Positions 8,162 to 15,730 of a stretch of 64,000 nt of DNA are shown in pieces. Within the stretch, counting starts at the first letter, position 1. Each line of letters begins with the position of its first letter. Position numbers and translations under genes: made by a program. The notes below the pieces were generated by a model. The model saw only the letters and a program-made list of their open reading frames with translations. It ran no database searches and was not told the DNA's origin. Source of the DNA: Dactylosporangium vinaceum (lineage in GTDB: Bacteria > Actinomycetota > Actinomycetes > Mycobacteriales > Micromonosporaceae); NCBI RefSeq assembly GCF_019904175.1, contig NZ_CP061913.1:10044001-10108000 (forward strand), written 5' to 3'.

Positions 8162-9880
8162 TCACGCGGCTACCGGCGTTTGACCGGACAGGGTGCTTCC
8201 GAGTTCGTGGGCGAGCTCCTCGCGGGCGGCATCTGCTCGGGCGCGGGCCATGGCGGCGGCGGTGTTGGCCAGGGCGGCGTCGCCGATGGTGCGCCAGCCG
8301 ACTCCGGCGAAGGTGAGCAGACCGATGACCAGGGTGGTTTCCTCGTCGAGGTGGTCGGCGAGCCGGATAGGCTGCTCGGGACCGGTGGCGTCGACGGTGC
8401 GGCGGAAGACGACCCGGTTGGCGCGCAGGACGCCGAACGTCACGGGGTGGCGTCGGGCCTTGGTGAGGAAGTGGCCGTTGAAACCCAGCTTGTGGGCAGC
8501 GCGGCGCAGCCCCTCATACGGGTTCGGCTTGTCGCCGTCGGTCGATCGGATGTCAACCCGAGGTTGACATCTGCGGTCGCAGTGCGGGCAGGCGGCGAGC
8601 CGGGTCCAGGTGCGGCAGTCGGGGCACTTCCAGGCCTCGTCAGGGCCCGGGATACGGCGGCCGAGGTGCCAGCAGGCGTGGATGAGCCGGGCGTTGTGGT
8701 CGCCGGTGGCGTCGGCGTACTGCTCGACCGTGTCGGGGGTGAGCCGGGTCGAGAAGTGGCCAGTGGATTCGGTGGACTTGGTGGCGTACTTGGCCATGTA
8801 TCCGGCGACCTGACTGTCGGTGATGGCGTCGGTGCCGGTCAGCGCGATCTGCCGGATGTCGGTGCCCTTGGCGAGGTCGCCCCAGGTCATCGGCCAACCG
8901 TCGAGCCGATCCGGGTGGGCCGGGGTCCGGAATGACGTCGACGCCACGGCGGTGCTGATGGCGTCGTGGAGGTCCTGGTAGGCCAGCGGTGCCGGGGGCG
9001 GCACGGCGGTGTCCGGGTCGGCGGGGTTGTAGCCGTCGAGGCGGATGAGCAGGTGGTAGTGGACCAGGCCCCGGCGCTGGTACTCGGCGACCTTGCCGTA
9101 GGTGAACCTCACCGGAGAGAGCCGCTTCGGCCGGCCATCGGCGCCATGGACGAGATGGAACGGTATGCCCAGGGCCTGGCAGCGGCGGCCCAGGGCCCGG
9201 CCGAGGGCGATCGAGGTGCGCCGCCACAGCTCGGTGGAGAAGAGGTTCCACACAACGTGCTCGGCGTGGCGGTAGCAGTCCAGGCACAGCGGCTGCCCGA
9301 GGACCTGGTCGCCGTCATCGTGGCGGGCCCAGCACACGGCGGGTTGGCCGTGCTCGCAGCGGTTCGGGCCGGTGGAGCGGGCGTGGCAGGGTTCGGCCCG
9401 GCAGTCGCAGCGGCGCCGGTTGGTGCAAGTGTGACGGCGCACAGCGCGGGTGTGGACGGTGCCGAAGCTCGGGGCGGTGAGGGTGACGAACGCGGCCGGA
9501 TGGCTGGCGACGGTGCCCGGGACGCCTTTGCCTCCGACGAGCATGGTACGCAGGACCTGGTAGGCGTCGCGCTGATAGGTGCGGGCGCAGGCCGGGCAGA
9601 GGCTGGCCCGGCGGTTGCCGCAGGCCTTGTAGATGACGCCGTCGGGCAGGTGCCCGGTCGGGGTGTGGCCGATGATCTGGGCGCCGCCGTCGGCGGCGCC
9701 GCGGACGGTGAACAGGTCACCGGCGAGGCGGACCGGGCGGGTGCAAGCGGCGGCCGGGGTGATGTGGTCGAGCCAGTCGGGGTAATCGGGCTGGACGACG
9801 CGGGCGGCGACGTGATCGCGCAGGCTGATCGGGGTGAACGCGGACGCCTGGGCGACCAGCTCGGCGGAGGTATCGCTCAT
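8162..9880 (-). CDS. repSA: RepSA-like rolling-circle replication initiator
   Basis: A 572-residue initiator related to pSAM2 RepSA, needed for replication of the excised circle. The N-terminal part is Cys/His-rich (CGNRRASLCPAC, and TCTNRRRCDC to CEHG), as in this family. The GLVHYHLLIRLDG segment (about residues 283-295) is the HUH metal-binding motif. VAGYMAKYATKSTE (about 383-396) has the Tyr/Lys pattern expected for strand nicking. I chose the ATG at 9880 because the longer frame upstream is low-complexity. A palindrome (9906-9921) lies 26 bases before this start and is a likely operator. Confidence 0.9.
   Translation of the reverse strand: MSDTSAELVAQASAFTPISLRDHVAARVVQPDYPDWLDHITPAAACTRPVRLAGDLFTVRGAADGGAQIIGHTPTGHLPDGVIYKACGNRRASLCPACARTYQRDAYQVLRTMLVGGKGVPGTVASHPAAFVTLTAPSFGTVHTRAVRRHTCTNRRRCDCRAEPCHARSTGPNRCEHGQPAVCWARHDDGDQVLGQPLCLDCYRHAEHVVWNLFSTELWRRTSIALGRALGRRCQALGIPFHLVHGADGRPKRLSPVRFTYGKVAEYQRRGLVHYHLLIRLDGYNPADPDTAVPPPAPLAYQDLHDAISTAVASTSFRTPAHPDRLDGWPMTWGDLAKGTDIRQIALTGTDAITDSQVAGYMAKYATKSTESTGHFSTRLTPDTVEQYADATGDHNARLIHACWHLGRRIPGPDEAWKCPDCRTWTRLAACPHCDRRCQPRVDIRSTDGDKPNPYEGLRRAAHKLGFNGHFLTKARRHPVTFGVLRANRVVFRRTVDATGPEQPIRLADHLDEETTLVIGLLTFAGVGWRTIGDAALANTAAAMARARADAAREELAHELGSTLSGQTPVAA
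8551..8569. promoter_or_regulatory. Palindrome TGTCAAC-N5-GTTGACA, copy 1
   Basis: A perfect inverted repeat with 7-bp arms inside the rep gene. The same arms with the same spacing recur at 13636-13654 and 19825-19843, all within element 1. The role is unknown. It could be an operator, an integrase/excisionase site or a replication feature. Confidence 0.5.
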
Positions 9881-9905
9881 CCGGTCACCGCCCCGGGCCG
9901 TGGGT

Positions 9906-9921
9906 TGACACGGACGTGTCA
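9906..9921. promoter_or_regulatory. Operator-like palindrome TGACACGGACGTGTCA upstream of rep
   Basis: A 16-bp sequence with 7-bp inverted arms, 26 bases upstream of the rep start codon. An identical copy lies at 15697-15712 upstream of the FtsK-type transfer gene. Identical palindromes before rep and tra suggest one repressor controls both, as KorSA does in pSAM2. That analogy is inference. Confidence 0.65.
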
Positions 9922-9963
9922 GGGGTGAGGTGGGGGTGCCGGGTCGGCTCGGCGTTCGCGCCC

Positions 9964-9992
9964 ACACCCGCAGCTGTAATAGCTGCGGGTGT
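9964..9992. terminator. Strong hairpin downstream of the Spd-like gene
   Basis: A perfect 12-bp stem (ACACCCGCAGCT with its complement) around a GTAAT loop, lying between the stop of the Spd-like gene and the rep promoter region. No T-run follows. It could terminate the long upstream operon or act in the single-strand origin region. I favour a terminator or attenuator role. Confidence 0.5.
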
Positions 9993-10012
9993 GAGAGTCA
10001 GCGTCGAGACGG

Positions 10013-11017
10013 TCACGCGGTCCGGTCCATGGACGTGCCGTTCGCGGTCATGGCCGGGTGCCGCAGCCGGTTCGGGTCGAGGTCGAGCAGCGCGATGACC
10101 TGCTTCGCGGTGCCGGTGTCGACTCGCAGCCGCGCGGCGAGCTGTCCGGGCGTGATCGGTACGTTGGTGGCCTCTAGGTGCGCGGCGGTGATGTGCCGGG
10201 CGCGGGTGAGTAGTGCGGCCGGAACCGGGAGTTTCAGCGACTGGGCGGCGTCGGCAGCGGTGACAGAGAAGTCGTGTGCGGACGCGGCCTGTGCTGACTC
10301 CGGCGCGGTCGGCACGGTCTCGTGCCGGTGCTGGGTGGAGTCGGCCTGCTCGGTGGATGCGGTGTCGGGGGCCTGTACGGACTCGGCCGGGGACGGCTCG
10401 GCGGGGCTGTGGTCGGCGCCGGCCGCGGAACCGGGGTCGGGCGTGGCAGCGACCGGGACTCGATCGGCGGCAACGACCGGCTGGGCCGGGGCGGCCGTCG
10501 GGGACGGGACGGAAGCCGCCGTGGCGAGTGGTGCGCTCGCCGTGGTCGTTGTCGTGGTGGTCGTGGTGTCGGCCGGTGTGATGCGGTCGGCCGGTGGGTT
10601 TGGGTGCCGGGTGGCGATGATGGCGCCGGTGGCCATGAGCATGAGTCCGTCGATGGCGATCGGACCGAGGCGCTGGACGAGGGTTTCCTCCCCGTAGTGG
10701 CCGAGCAGCCCGGAGAGGTGCCGGTAGGACACCAGGGCGGCGACGAACGCCACCGGCGGCAGTCCGATCCAGCGCAACAGGTGGTAGCCGAGCTTGTCGG
10801 GCCATGGGGTGCGGGCGAGGATCTCGACCGCGACGAACAGCACAACGGGCCAGGCCATCGCGGAGATGACGGCGCCGGGTTCGGGCCTCCAGGTGTCCGG
10901 GGCGCTGGTGGGTTGGATGAAGGAGTGGGCGATGTTCGCGGCGATGGAGATGGCGCCGCCGAGGATGGCGCCGGTGTAGGCCCAGCCGCGGCCCGTGCCG
11001 CTGGTAGAGGTGGCCAT
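10013..11017 (-). CDS. DUF2637 / Spd-like membrane protein
   Basis: A 334-residue protein with about four membrane segments in residues 12-135 (including AILGGAISIAANIAHSF, VISAMAWPVVLFVAVEIL, PPVAFVAALVSYRHL and IAIDGLMLMATGAIIAT). This is the DUF2637 pattern of actinomycete plasmid-spread proteins. A low-complexity Thr/Ala/Pro linker follows. A C-terminal segment (about 285-330) resembles a DNA-binding helix-turn-helix (TPGQLAARLRVDTGTAKQVIALL). Spd proteins help transferred DNA spread between hyphal compartments. The long operon of small genes lies directly upstream. Confidence 0.85.
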   Translation of the reverse strand: MATSTSGTGRGWAYTGAILGGAISIAANIAHSFIQPTSAPDTWRPEPGAVISAMAWPVVLFVAVEILARTPWPDKLGYHLLRWIGLPPVAFVAALVSYRHLSGLLGHYGEETLVQRLGPIAIDGLMLMATGAIIATRHPNPPADRITPADTTTTTTTTTASAPLATAASVPSPTAAPAQPVVAADRVPVAATPDPGSAAGADHSPAEPSPAESVQAPDTASTEQADSTQHRHETVPTAPESAQAASAHDFSVTAADAAQSLKLPVPAALLTRARHITAAHLEATNVPITPGQLAARLRVDTGTAKQVIALLDLDPNRLRHPAMTANGTSMDRTA

Positions 11018-11023
11018 GGTTAC

Positions 11024-11209
11024 CTACTTCTTGTTGCGCAGTTGCTGCGCGAGCAGGCCGTAGCGGATGCGCTCCTCGTCGTCGAGGATTGTGACGGAGT
11101 AGCCAGAGGCCTTCAGGTCACGCTGCTGCTTGTCGAGGTGCGCCGGGTCGCCCTTGAGCGTCTTGACGTTGCCGTCCTTGTCGGTGGCGAAGATGGTGTA
11201 CCGGGTCAT
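11024..11209 (-). CDS. Small hypothetical protein of the element 1 operon
   Basis: A 61-residue, charged, soluble protein (MTRYTIFATDKDGNVKTLKG...). No family recognised. It lies six bases upstream of the Spd-like gene and has a clear ribosome site (GAAGGAGAC) before its ATG. The amphipathic helices KQQRDLKASG and EERIRYGLLAQQLRN suggest a small helical protein. Confidence 0.7.
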   Translation of the reverse strand: MTRYTIFATDKDGNVKTLKGDPAHLDKQQRDLKASGYSVTILDDEERIRYGLLAQQLRNKK

Positions 11210-11222
11210 GGTCGTGTCTCCT

Positions 11223-11651
11223 TCAGAGAGCGGCGATGAGCAGGGCGGACAGCCAGAGGCAGGCGTAGTGCAGGGACTGGTCGGCGAGGTACATGCCGTT
11301 GAGGCCGTGGTCGGCCAGACGTGAGAACGGGATCGAGCCGGTGTGTTCGAGTAGCCAGCGGACCGGCCAGCGGCGGTCGAGGAAGGCGTGGCTGACGGCG
11401 GAGAACGCCAGTCCGGTAATGAGTCCGGTGCCGGTCGCCGGAAGGTGCAGGACGGCGACCACGGTCAGGGTCATGACGGCCATGACGAGGTGGTACAGGG
11501 CGACGTGGCCGAGGAGGTGCCGCCAGCCGGTCCAGCCGGGTGCGGCTTTGTGCGCGGCCTGCCGGTCGGTCTGGCCGAGGACGTGGTCGGCGAGCTGGTG
11601 CGCGGCGTACAGCGTGGCCGCGATGGCCGCGAACGTGGCAGCGGCATTCAT
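11223..11651 (-). CDS. DUF3307-like integral membrane protein
   Basis: A 142-residue hydrophobic protein starting MNAAATFAAIAATLYAAHQLADHVLGQTDRQAAHKA. It has about four membrane segments and the HQLADHVLGQ / SHAFLDRRW pattern of a polytopic family found on actinomycete mobile elements. The function is unknown. The start at 11651 overlaps the stop of the next upstream gene by an ATGA, which supports the choice and indicates translational coupling. Confidence 0.75.
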   Translation of the reverse strand: MNAAATFAAIAATLYAAHQLADHVLGQTDRQAAHKAAPGWTGWRHLLGHVALYHLVMAVMTLTVVAVLHLPATGTGLITGLAFSAVSHAFLDRRWPVRWLLEHTGSIPFSRLADHGLNGMYLADQSLHYACLWLSALLIAAL

Positions 11652-11920
11652 AGCGAGGCTCCCGAGGTGAGGACGATGGCCGTGTCGGCCTGGTCGTGGG
11701 CGCCGAGGGCATGCAGTCGGGCGGCGATGGTGGCGGCTTCGGCCTGGATCGCGTGGACGCGGGTGTGGACTTCCGGGCTGCCGGAGGTCAGGCCGTACTC
11801 GACGAGGGTCCGGTTGGCGTCGAGGATGGTCTGCTGTTCGGTGCGAAGCCGGTCGAGGGCAACGGCGAGCCGGTGCAAGACCGGGTCGGTGACGCACAGG
11901 TAGTCAGCGTCAGTGGTCAT
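11648..11920 (-). CDS. Small hypothetical coiled-coil-like protein
   Basis: A 90-residue protein starting MTTDADYLCVTDPVLHRLAVALDRL. It is predominantly helical with heptad-like spacing in LRTEQQTILDANRTLVEYG and VHAIQAEAATIAARLHAL. No family recognised. It overlaps its neighbours at both ends (ATGA junctions), so it belongs to the tightly packed element 1 operon. Confidence 0.7.
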   Translation of the reverse strand: MTTDADYLCVTDPVLHRLAVALDRLRTEQQTILDANRTLVEYGLTSGSPEVHTRVHAIQAEAATIAARLHALGAHDQADTAIVLTSGASL

Positions 11921-12165
11921 GGTCGGATCTCCGTTCGGCCGGTGAAACCGGAGCAGGGGCAGAAGGGCCAGAGGCAGGCACCGGCGAGGTTGCGGCCGGT
12001 GCAGACGCCCAGCGGCGTGGTGATGGCGGCGTGGATGGCCGCGGTGTGCCGACCACGGACGTGGCGGCAGTGGCAGCGGTCGGACCAGATCTGACCGGTG
12101 ACCGGTTGGATGCACACCCGGTTGTGGATGGCGGCGGCGGTGCGGGCCGAGGTCGTGGCGGTCAC
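11917..12165 (-). CDS. Small Cys-rich protein, putative metal binder
   Basis: An 82-residue frame from a GTG at 12165, ending ...FCPCSGFTGRTEIRP. It contains CHCRHVRGRH and CPC motifs plus two more Cys, which suggests zinc binding. I recognise no family. It overlaps both neighbours by four bases (GTGA upstream, ATGA downstream), which fixes the start and reading frame well. Confidence 0.65.
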   Translation of the reverse strand: MTATTSARTAAAIHNRVCIQPVTGQIWSDRCHCRHVRGRHTAAIHAAITTPLGVCTGRNLAGACLWPFCPCSGFTGRTEIRP

Positions 12166-12347
12166 GGTTGACCGACCGGCCAGTCGTCGTCGTAGGGGTC
12201 GCACGTGGAGCAGCAGCACTCGGGGTGGTGGCCGCCGGGATGCTTGGTGGTGACGTCCGGGCAGAGCCGCCCGCCGTCGTAGGTATCGGCGATGTGGATG
12301 CTCGGACCGAGCCCGTACGGAAGGAAATCGTCGAGATCGGCCATCAC
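12162..12347 (-). CDS. Small Cys/Asp-rich hypothetical protein
   Basis: A 61-residue acidic protein with a HPECCCSTCDPYDDDW segment near its C-terminus, a likely metal-binding knuckle. The start is one of two adjacent ATG codons (12347 or 12344), overlapping the upstream gene end. No family recognised. Confidence 0.65.
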   Translation of the reverse strand: MMADLDDFLPYGLGPSIHIADTYDGGRLCPDVTTKHPGGHHPECCCSTCDPYDDDWPVGQP

Positions 12348-12571
12348 ACACCGCCGCTGGAGTTGGGCGTGCGCTGCTGCGCGATGCGGTGCAGGCCAAT
12401 GTCGATGAGCTGCTGCATCAAGGAGTTGACCGCGTCTCGGCCGATCTCGTCCTGCAGCAAGCTGAGGATCAGAACAACGGCGTCACCGTTGCGGAGCTCG
12501 ACAGCCTTGGCCAGCAGACCGAACAGGGTCCTGGCGCGGGTCAGGTCCGGCGTCGGGGTGGGAGTGGTCAT
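12344..12571 (-). CDS. Small helical hypothetical protein
   Basis: A 75-residue protein starting MTTPTPTPDLTRARTLFGLL, almost entirely alpha-helical by eye. The ATG at 12571 overlaps the stop of the zinc-binding gene upstream (ATGA). No family recognised. It is part of the same ladder of coupled genes. Confidence 0.65.
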   Translation of the reverse strand: MTTPTPTPDLTRARTLFGLLAKAVELRNGDAVVLILSLLQDEIGRDAVNSLMQQLIDIGLHRIAQQRTPNSSGGV

Positions 12572-12990
12572 GCGGCACCTCCGGGGATGCAGTCGAGGCA
12601 TTCGCCGTAGCGGCGAGGGATGTAGTAGGGCTTGAGCTGCTGACAGCTGGTGCAGAACCGGCGTGCGAGCAGGGCCTTGCCGACCGCAGCGAGTTGGGCC
12701 GGGGTGGCGGTGCGCTTGGCTTTGGCGTGCTGAATGTCGTAGAGGTAGGCGACGCGCCGCTTGCCTCTGTGCCGCCACAGGATCTGCGCGGCGATGTCCT
12801 GGCCCCCGGGCCGTAGATTGCGGCTGCGCAGCTGGCGGCGCGTGGCCAGGTGCGTCGGGGCCCACTTGAAGGGGTATGTCGGCAACCCGAACGTGGCGCC
12901 GAGCGGGTCGTAGAACTCGACCTTCATGCCGAGCGCGACCTGGGTGTCCAGGACGGCGACCCGCATCGGGTCAGCGGTCGGCGCCGTCAC
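12568..12990 (-). CDS. RRQRL-motif zinc-binding protein
   Basis: A 140-residue protein of a type common on actinomycete integrative elements. The TRRQLRSRNLRPGGQ segment (about residues 50-64) corresponds to the RRQRL motif. The C-terminal RRFCTSCQQLKPYYIPRRYGECLDC is a four-Cys zinc ribbon. The precise role in transfer or replication is unknown. I chose the GTG at 12990, which has a GGTGAG ribosome site. It overlaps the upstream gene by 20 bases. An ATG at 12966 is the alternative. Confidence 0.75.
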   Translation of the reverse strand: MTAPTADPMRVAVLDTQVALGMKVEFYDPLGATFGLPTYPFKWAPTHLATRRQLRSRNLRPGGQDIAAQILWRHRGKRRVAYLYDIQHAKAKRTATPAQLAAVGKALLARRFCTSCQQLKPYYIPRRYGECLDCIPGGAA

Positions 12991-13255
12991 GACGCTCACC
13001 GCCCCACCGCTTGTGCGCGGCCTGCCGGCTGATGCCAAGGCGGGAGGCGATCTCCTCCCAGGAGTAGCGCTGCCGGTGGGTACGCAGGCCGGTCACGGCC
13101 TCACCGATCGCCGTGTCGAGGTCTTCGGACAGGGCGACCATGTCGGCCAGGGCTTCGATGTCCCCGGCTGCGACACGGCGGGCATAGGCACGGATGATGC
13201 GACGGGCGAAGGCACCGAACTCGTCGTTCTCCACGACGTTGCGGCGGGAGTTCAT
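12971..13255 (-). CDS. Helix-turn-helix DNA-binding protein
   Basis: A 94-residue protein starting MNSRRNVVENDEFGAFARRI. The C-terminal YSWEEIASRLGISRQAAHKRWG is a clear sigma-70-region-4/AsnC-like helix-turn-helix. The N-terminal part is helical, with ADMVALSEDLDTAIGEAV, perhaps for dimerisation. It could regulate the operon or act on the transfer DNA. The start overlaps the upstream DUF6197-like gene by four bases. Confidence 0.8.
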   Translation of the reverse strand: MNSRRNVVENDEFGAFARRIIRAYARRVAAGDIEALADMVALSEDLDTAIGEAVTGLRTHRQRYSWEEIASRLGISRQAAHKRWGGERRDGADR

Positions 13256-13668
13256 CGCTGACCGCCGTGGGACATGTCGTAGACCTCGGCTGCGGCCCGC
13301 AGGCTTTGGATCACGTCGTCGGCGGTCCGGTCCGGGTGGTCGTTCCAGCCCGACACTGAGTTGCCGTACTGCGCACAGACAAAGTCCTCGAACCACAGCA
13401 CGGTGATGCTGAACGGGTTAGTCGGCGTGCGATACAGCTCGGTGTAGCTGCCCCATGGGTCGCGACGGACCCGGCCGTAGGCGGCGTAGGAGATGGCGCC
13501 GATGGCGCAGGCAGCGGGCAAGGTGCCGGAGGTCCGGTCCGTGCGGCGCGTGCCGGATGCGAAGTAGTCGAACTTCTCGTGGCCGTGCTGGTCGATGTAG
13601 TCGGCAGCGCGGCGCAGGGTGTCAGCGATGCTGGGTGTCAACTCCGGGTTGACAGTGTTCTTGGGCAT
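13252..13668 (-). CDS. DUF6197-like protein, copy 1
   Basis: A 138-residue protein with an N-terminal helix TLRRAADYIDQHG, a central CAIGAISYAAYG and a C-terminal WNDHPDRTADDVIQSLRAAAEVY. This is the pattern I associate with DUF6197 proteins of actinomycete elements, whose function is unknown. Its upstream neighbour is a diverged relative, so the pair probably arose by duplication. The stop and start codons overlap as TGATG. Confidence 0.7.
   Translation of the reverse strand: MPKNTVNPELTPSIADTLRRAADYIDQHGHEKFDYFASGTRRTDRTSGTLPAACAIGAISYAAYGRVRRDPWGSYTELYRTPTNPFSITVLWFEDFVCAQYGNSVSGWNDHPDRTADDVIQSLRAAAEVYDMSHGGQR
13636..13654. promoter_or_regulatory. Palindrome TGTCAAC-N5-GTTGACA, copy 2
   Basis: TGTCAACTCCGGGTTGACA lies in the first codons of the DUF6197-like gene. 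It has the same arms and spacing as the copies at 8551-8569 and 19825-19843, and shares the TCC start of the spacer with the latter. Confidence 0.5.
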
Positions 13669-14354
13669 CAGGACTCCTTGGTGTTGCCGGTGTCCTCGGC
13701 GGTGTCGTAGCCGCGGTAGGTGGCGTCGTAGGCGTCCGCGGCGGCCCGCAGGGCGGCGACGGCCTGGCCGGCAGTGCGGCCGGTTTCGTCGTTCCAGCAG
13801 GTGATGGCATGGCTGCTGTAGGCGAGCCAGCCGAGCAGGTGCATGTCAGGGGTGGTGAGGCCGAGGTGGTCGGCCAGGGTGGCGATGGCCATGTCGACGT
13901 GCCAGCCCAGGACGCCGGTCAGGATGTCGCTGAGCATCGGCGTGCCGTAGACGACGGTGCGGATGGCGCCGGTGATGTCGGCGGCCGGGAACAGGTCGCC
14001 GAGGTTGCGGTAGCGGTCGTGCTGGGTCCAGCCGTAGGAGTCGAGATACTGGGCGGCGCAGCGCAGCGTGTCGGCTGGCGTGCCGTGCATGTCAATCGCC
14101 ATCGGGTCGGCGTCGCCCTGGTCGTCACGGGCGAGGGTCAGGTAGTGCTCGATCTGTTCGCGCTCGTAGAGGTCAACCTCCTCAGCCCAGGCGGAAAAGT
14201 AGTCGCCGGGCACGTCGACCGGGGTCGTCTGCGTCTTGGTGCCTTGGACCTCGTGGTCCCTGCGGGCGACGGTCGTGTACAGCCAGGCCTCGTCGACGGC
14301 CAAGACGTGAACCTTGTCGGGCCCGCTGCTGACCGGTTTTTGGGTAGGGTGCAT
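13668..14354 (-). CDS. DUF6197-like protein, copy 2
   Basis: A 228-residue protein. The C-terminal half (ADTLRCAAQYLDSYGW ... CWNDETGRTAGQAVAALRAAADAY) matches the downstream 138-residue neighbour in layout, while the N-terminal 80 residues are unrelated and unrecognised. I use the ATG at 14354, which is 12 bases from AAAGGA. A GTG at 14363 is too close to that ribosome site. Confidence 0.65.
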   Translation of the reverse strand: MHPTQKPVSSGPDKVHVLAVDEAWLYTTVARRDHEVQGTKTQTTPVDVPGDYFSAWAEEVDLYEREQIEHYLTLARDDQGDADPMAIDMHGTPADTLRCAAQYLDSYGWTQHDRYRNLGDLFPAADITGAIRTVVYGTPMLSDILTGVLGWHVDMAIATLADHLGLTTPDMHLLGWLAYSSHAITCWNDETGRTAGQAVAALRAAADAYDATYRGYDTAEDTGNTKES

Positions 14355-14448
14355 CGCAGCCACGTCCTTTCGTGAAGGGCTGTTGGTCGGTTGGGCGGCG
14401 GCGCCAGCCCTGCCGGAAAGCTCGCTGGTGTCGCCGTTCGATACGCCG

Positions 14449-14724
14449 TTACTGCTGCGTGGTGGCGTGGGAGATGAAGCGCTCGAGCAGTCGCAGCAGG
14501 TGCGCCAGGTGGGCGCGGGCCCCTCGTCCGGGGGCGAGTCGGATGCTGAGCCGGATCTCGGCGAACTCGCCGCGGTCGGCGTGCTGGATGCGGGTCAGGG
14601 TGAAGGTGCCGACGTGCGGCGTGGTCCCAGTGACCGGACGAGCTCGGTGTTCGCCCAGACCACAGCTGTGGTCCCTGGCGCACCATTCGGTGTGCCCGCC
14701 GTGGCGGGCGAGACTGCGGTTCAT
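14449..14724 (-). CDS. Small Cys-containing hypothetical protein
   Basis: A 91-residue protein: MNRSLARHGGHTEWCARDHSC at the N-terminus, then a beta-rich middle (VGTFTLTRIQHADRGEFAEIRLSI) and a C-terminal helix. It is typical of uncharacterised genes beside the transfer ATPase on these elements. Its start overlaps the ATPase stop by ATGA, so the two are co-translated. The 90 bases downstream (14355-14448) carry no gene. Confidence 0.65.
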   Translation of the reverse strand: MNRSLARHGGHTEWCARDHSCGLGEHRARPVTGTTPHVGTFTLTRIQHADRGEFAEIRLSIRLAPGRGARAHLAHLLRLLERFISHATTQQ

Positions 14725-15602
14725 GCGGCCCTCCCGAGGTCGGGCTGGAGACGGAGTTTGGCCGGCATCACGCCGTGTTCGTGCCGGAGCCGTTCCGCGT
14801 GGTTGCGGAGGCGCCGGATGTCTGCGTCGGAGAGGTAGGCAGACTTGGCGAGCATCGGACTGCCGCCTTCAGCGATGAGGTACCCGGCCCCCTGGTTGGT
14901 CGGGTCAATGGTGTTCGCGGTGTATCCCTGCGCGGCCCAGCCGTGCCCGAGCACGATGTCCGACGACGAATCGGTGGTGCACCGCCCGGCGAACCGCCAC
15001 GCGAACAGGTCACGCAGCGAGGTCGGGATGATGTCGGACGAGGGTCGCTGTGTCGCGGCGACGACCATGATGCCGACCGCACGGCCACGGGCAACGACGT
15101 CCCGTAGCAGGGTCGAGAAGCGCTCTTGCGTGTTCTTGTCCCCGGCCGTGGCCGAGAAGTAGGCCAGCTCGTCGACTGCGAGCAGGTACGCGTTGAACGC
15201 GTCACCAGGATCGATCTTCCGCCGTTCGCACCAGTCGAGGTACTCGTAGCGGTTGTCCATCATCCGCTGCACCCGTTGCAGCACACGGATCGCCAGCTCA
15301 GGGCTCGGGCCGACGAAGACGTCAGCGACGCGCTTCCACAAGCCCAGCTCGACGCGCTTGCCGTCGAGAAGGATCAGCCGACAGTCCAGGCTGAGTGCCG
15401 CATGCGCAACGAAGTTGTTCAACAGTGACGACTTACCCGCGCCGGGCTCACCGCCGATGAGGAAGTTCCGGAAGATGATCGGGACGTGGATCGGGTGGCC
15501 GTACTCGTCGATGCCGAGATAGACCGGGTCGAAGATGGACAGGGAGCCGACCGGTCGCGCGTCATCGGAGCGCAGGCCGAGCGGCGAAGCAGGCGCGGCC
15601 AT
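14721..15602 (-). CDS. tra: FtsK/SpoIIIE-type DNA transfer ATPase (Tra)
   Basis: A 293-residue P-loop ATPase that is expected to pump double-stranded plasmid DNA between cells. Walker A is GGEPGAGKSS (about residues 49-58), Walker B is LLAVDELAYF (about 139-148), and ATQRPSSDIIP is the FtsK-type sensor region. No membrane segments are present. They are on the separate protein encoded just upstream, so the usual TraB architecture is split in two genes. The start at 15602 follows a 128-base leader containing the palindrome TGACACGGACGTGTCA. Confidence 0.9.
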   Translation of the reverse strand: MAAPASPLGLRSDDARPVGSLSIFDPVYLGIDEYGHPIHVPIIFRNFLIGGEPGAGKSSLLNNFVAHAALSLDCRLILLDGKRVELGLWKRVADVFVGPSPELAIRVLQRVQRMMDNRYEYLDWCERRKIDPGDAFNAYLLAVDELAYFSATAGDKNTQERFSTLLRDVVARGRAVGIMVVAATQRPSSDIIPTSLRDLFAWRFAGRCTTDSSSDIVLGHGWAAQGYTANTIDPTNQGAGYLIAEGGSPMLAKSAYLSDADIRRLRNHAERLRHEHGVMPAKLRLQPDLGRAA

Positions 15603-15696
15603 CGAAGGGCTCCAGCAGGGTCGGGGTGTGGGCGCGGGACGTGGCGTCACAGAAGACTGGCCCCGCGCCGACACGGCAAAGGTTGTTCACCCGGGC

Positions 15697-15712
15697 TGAC
15701 ACGGACGTGTCA
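15697..15712. promoter_or_regulatory. Operator-like palindrome TGACACGGACGTGTCA upstream of tra
   Basis: Identical to the palindrome at 9906-9921 before rep. It lies 95 bases upstream of the transfer ATPase start and 19 bases before the end of the membrane-protein gene region, where a tra promoter would be expected. Confidence 0.65.
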
Positions 15713-15730
15713 AAAGGGCGGGTGACGGGG

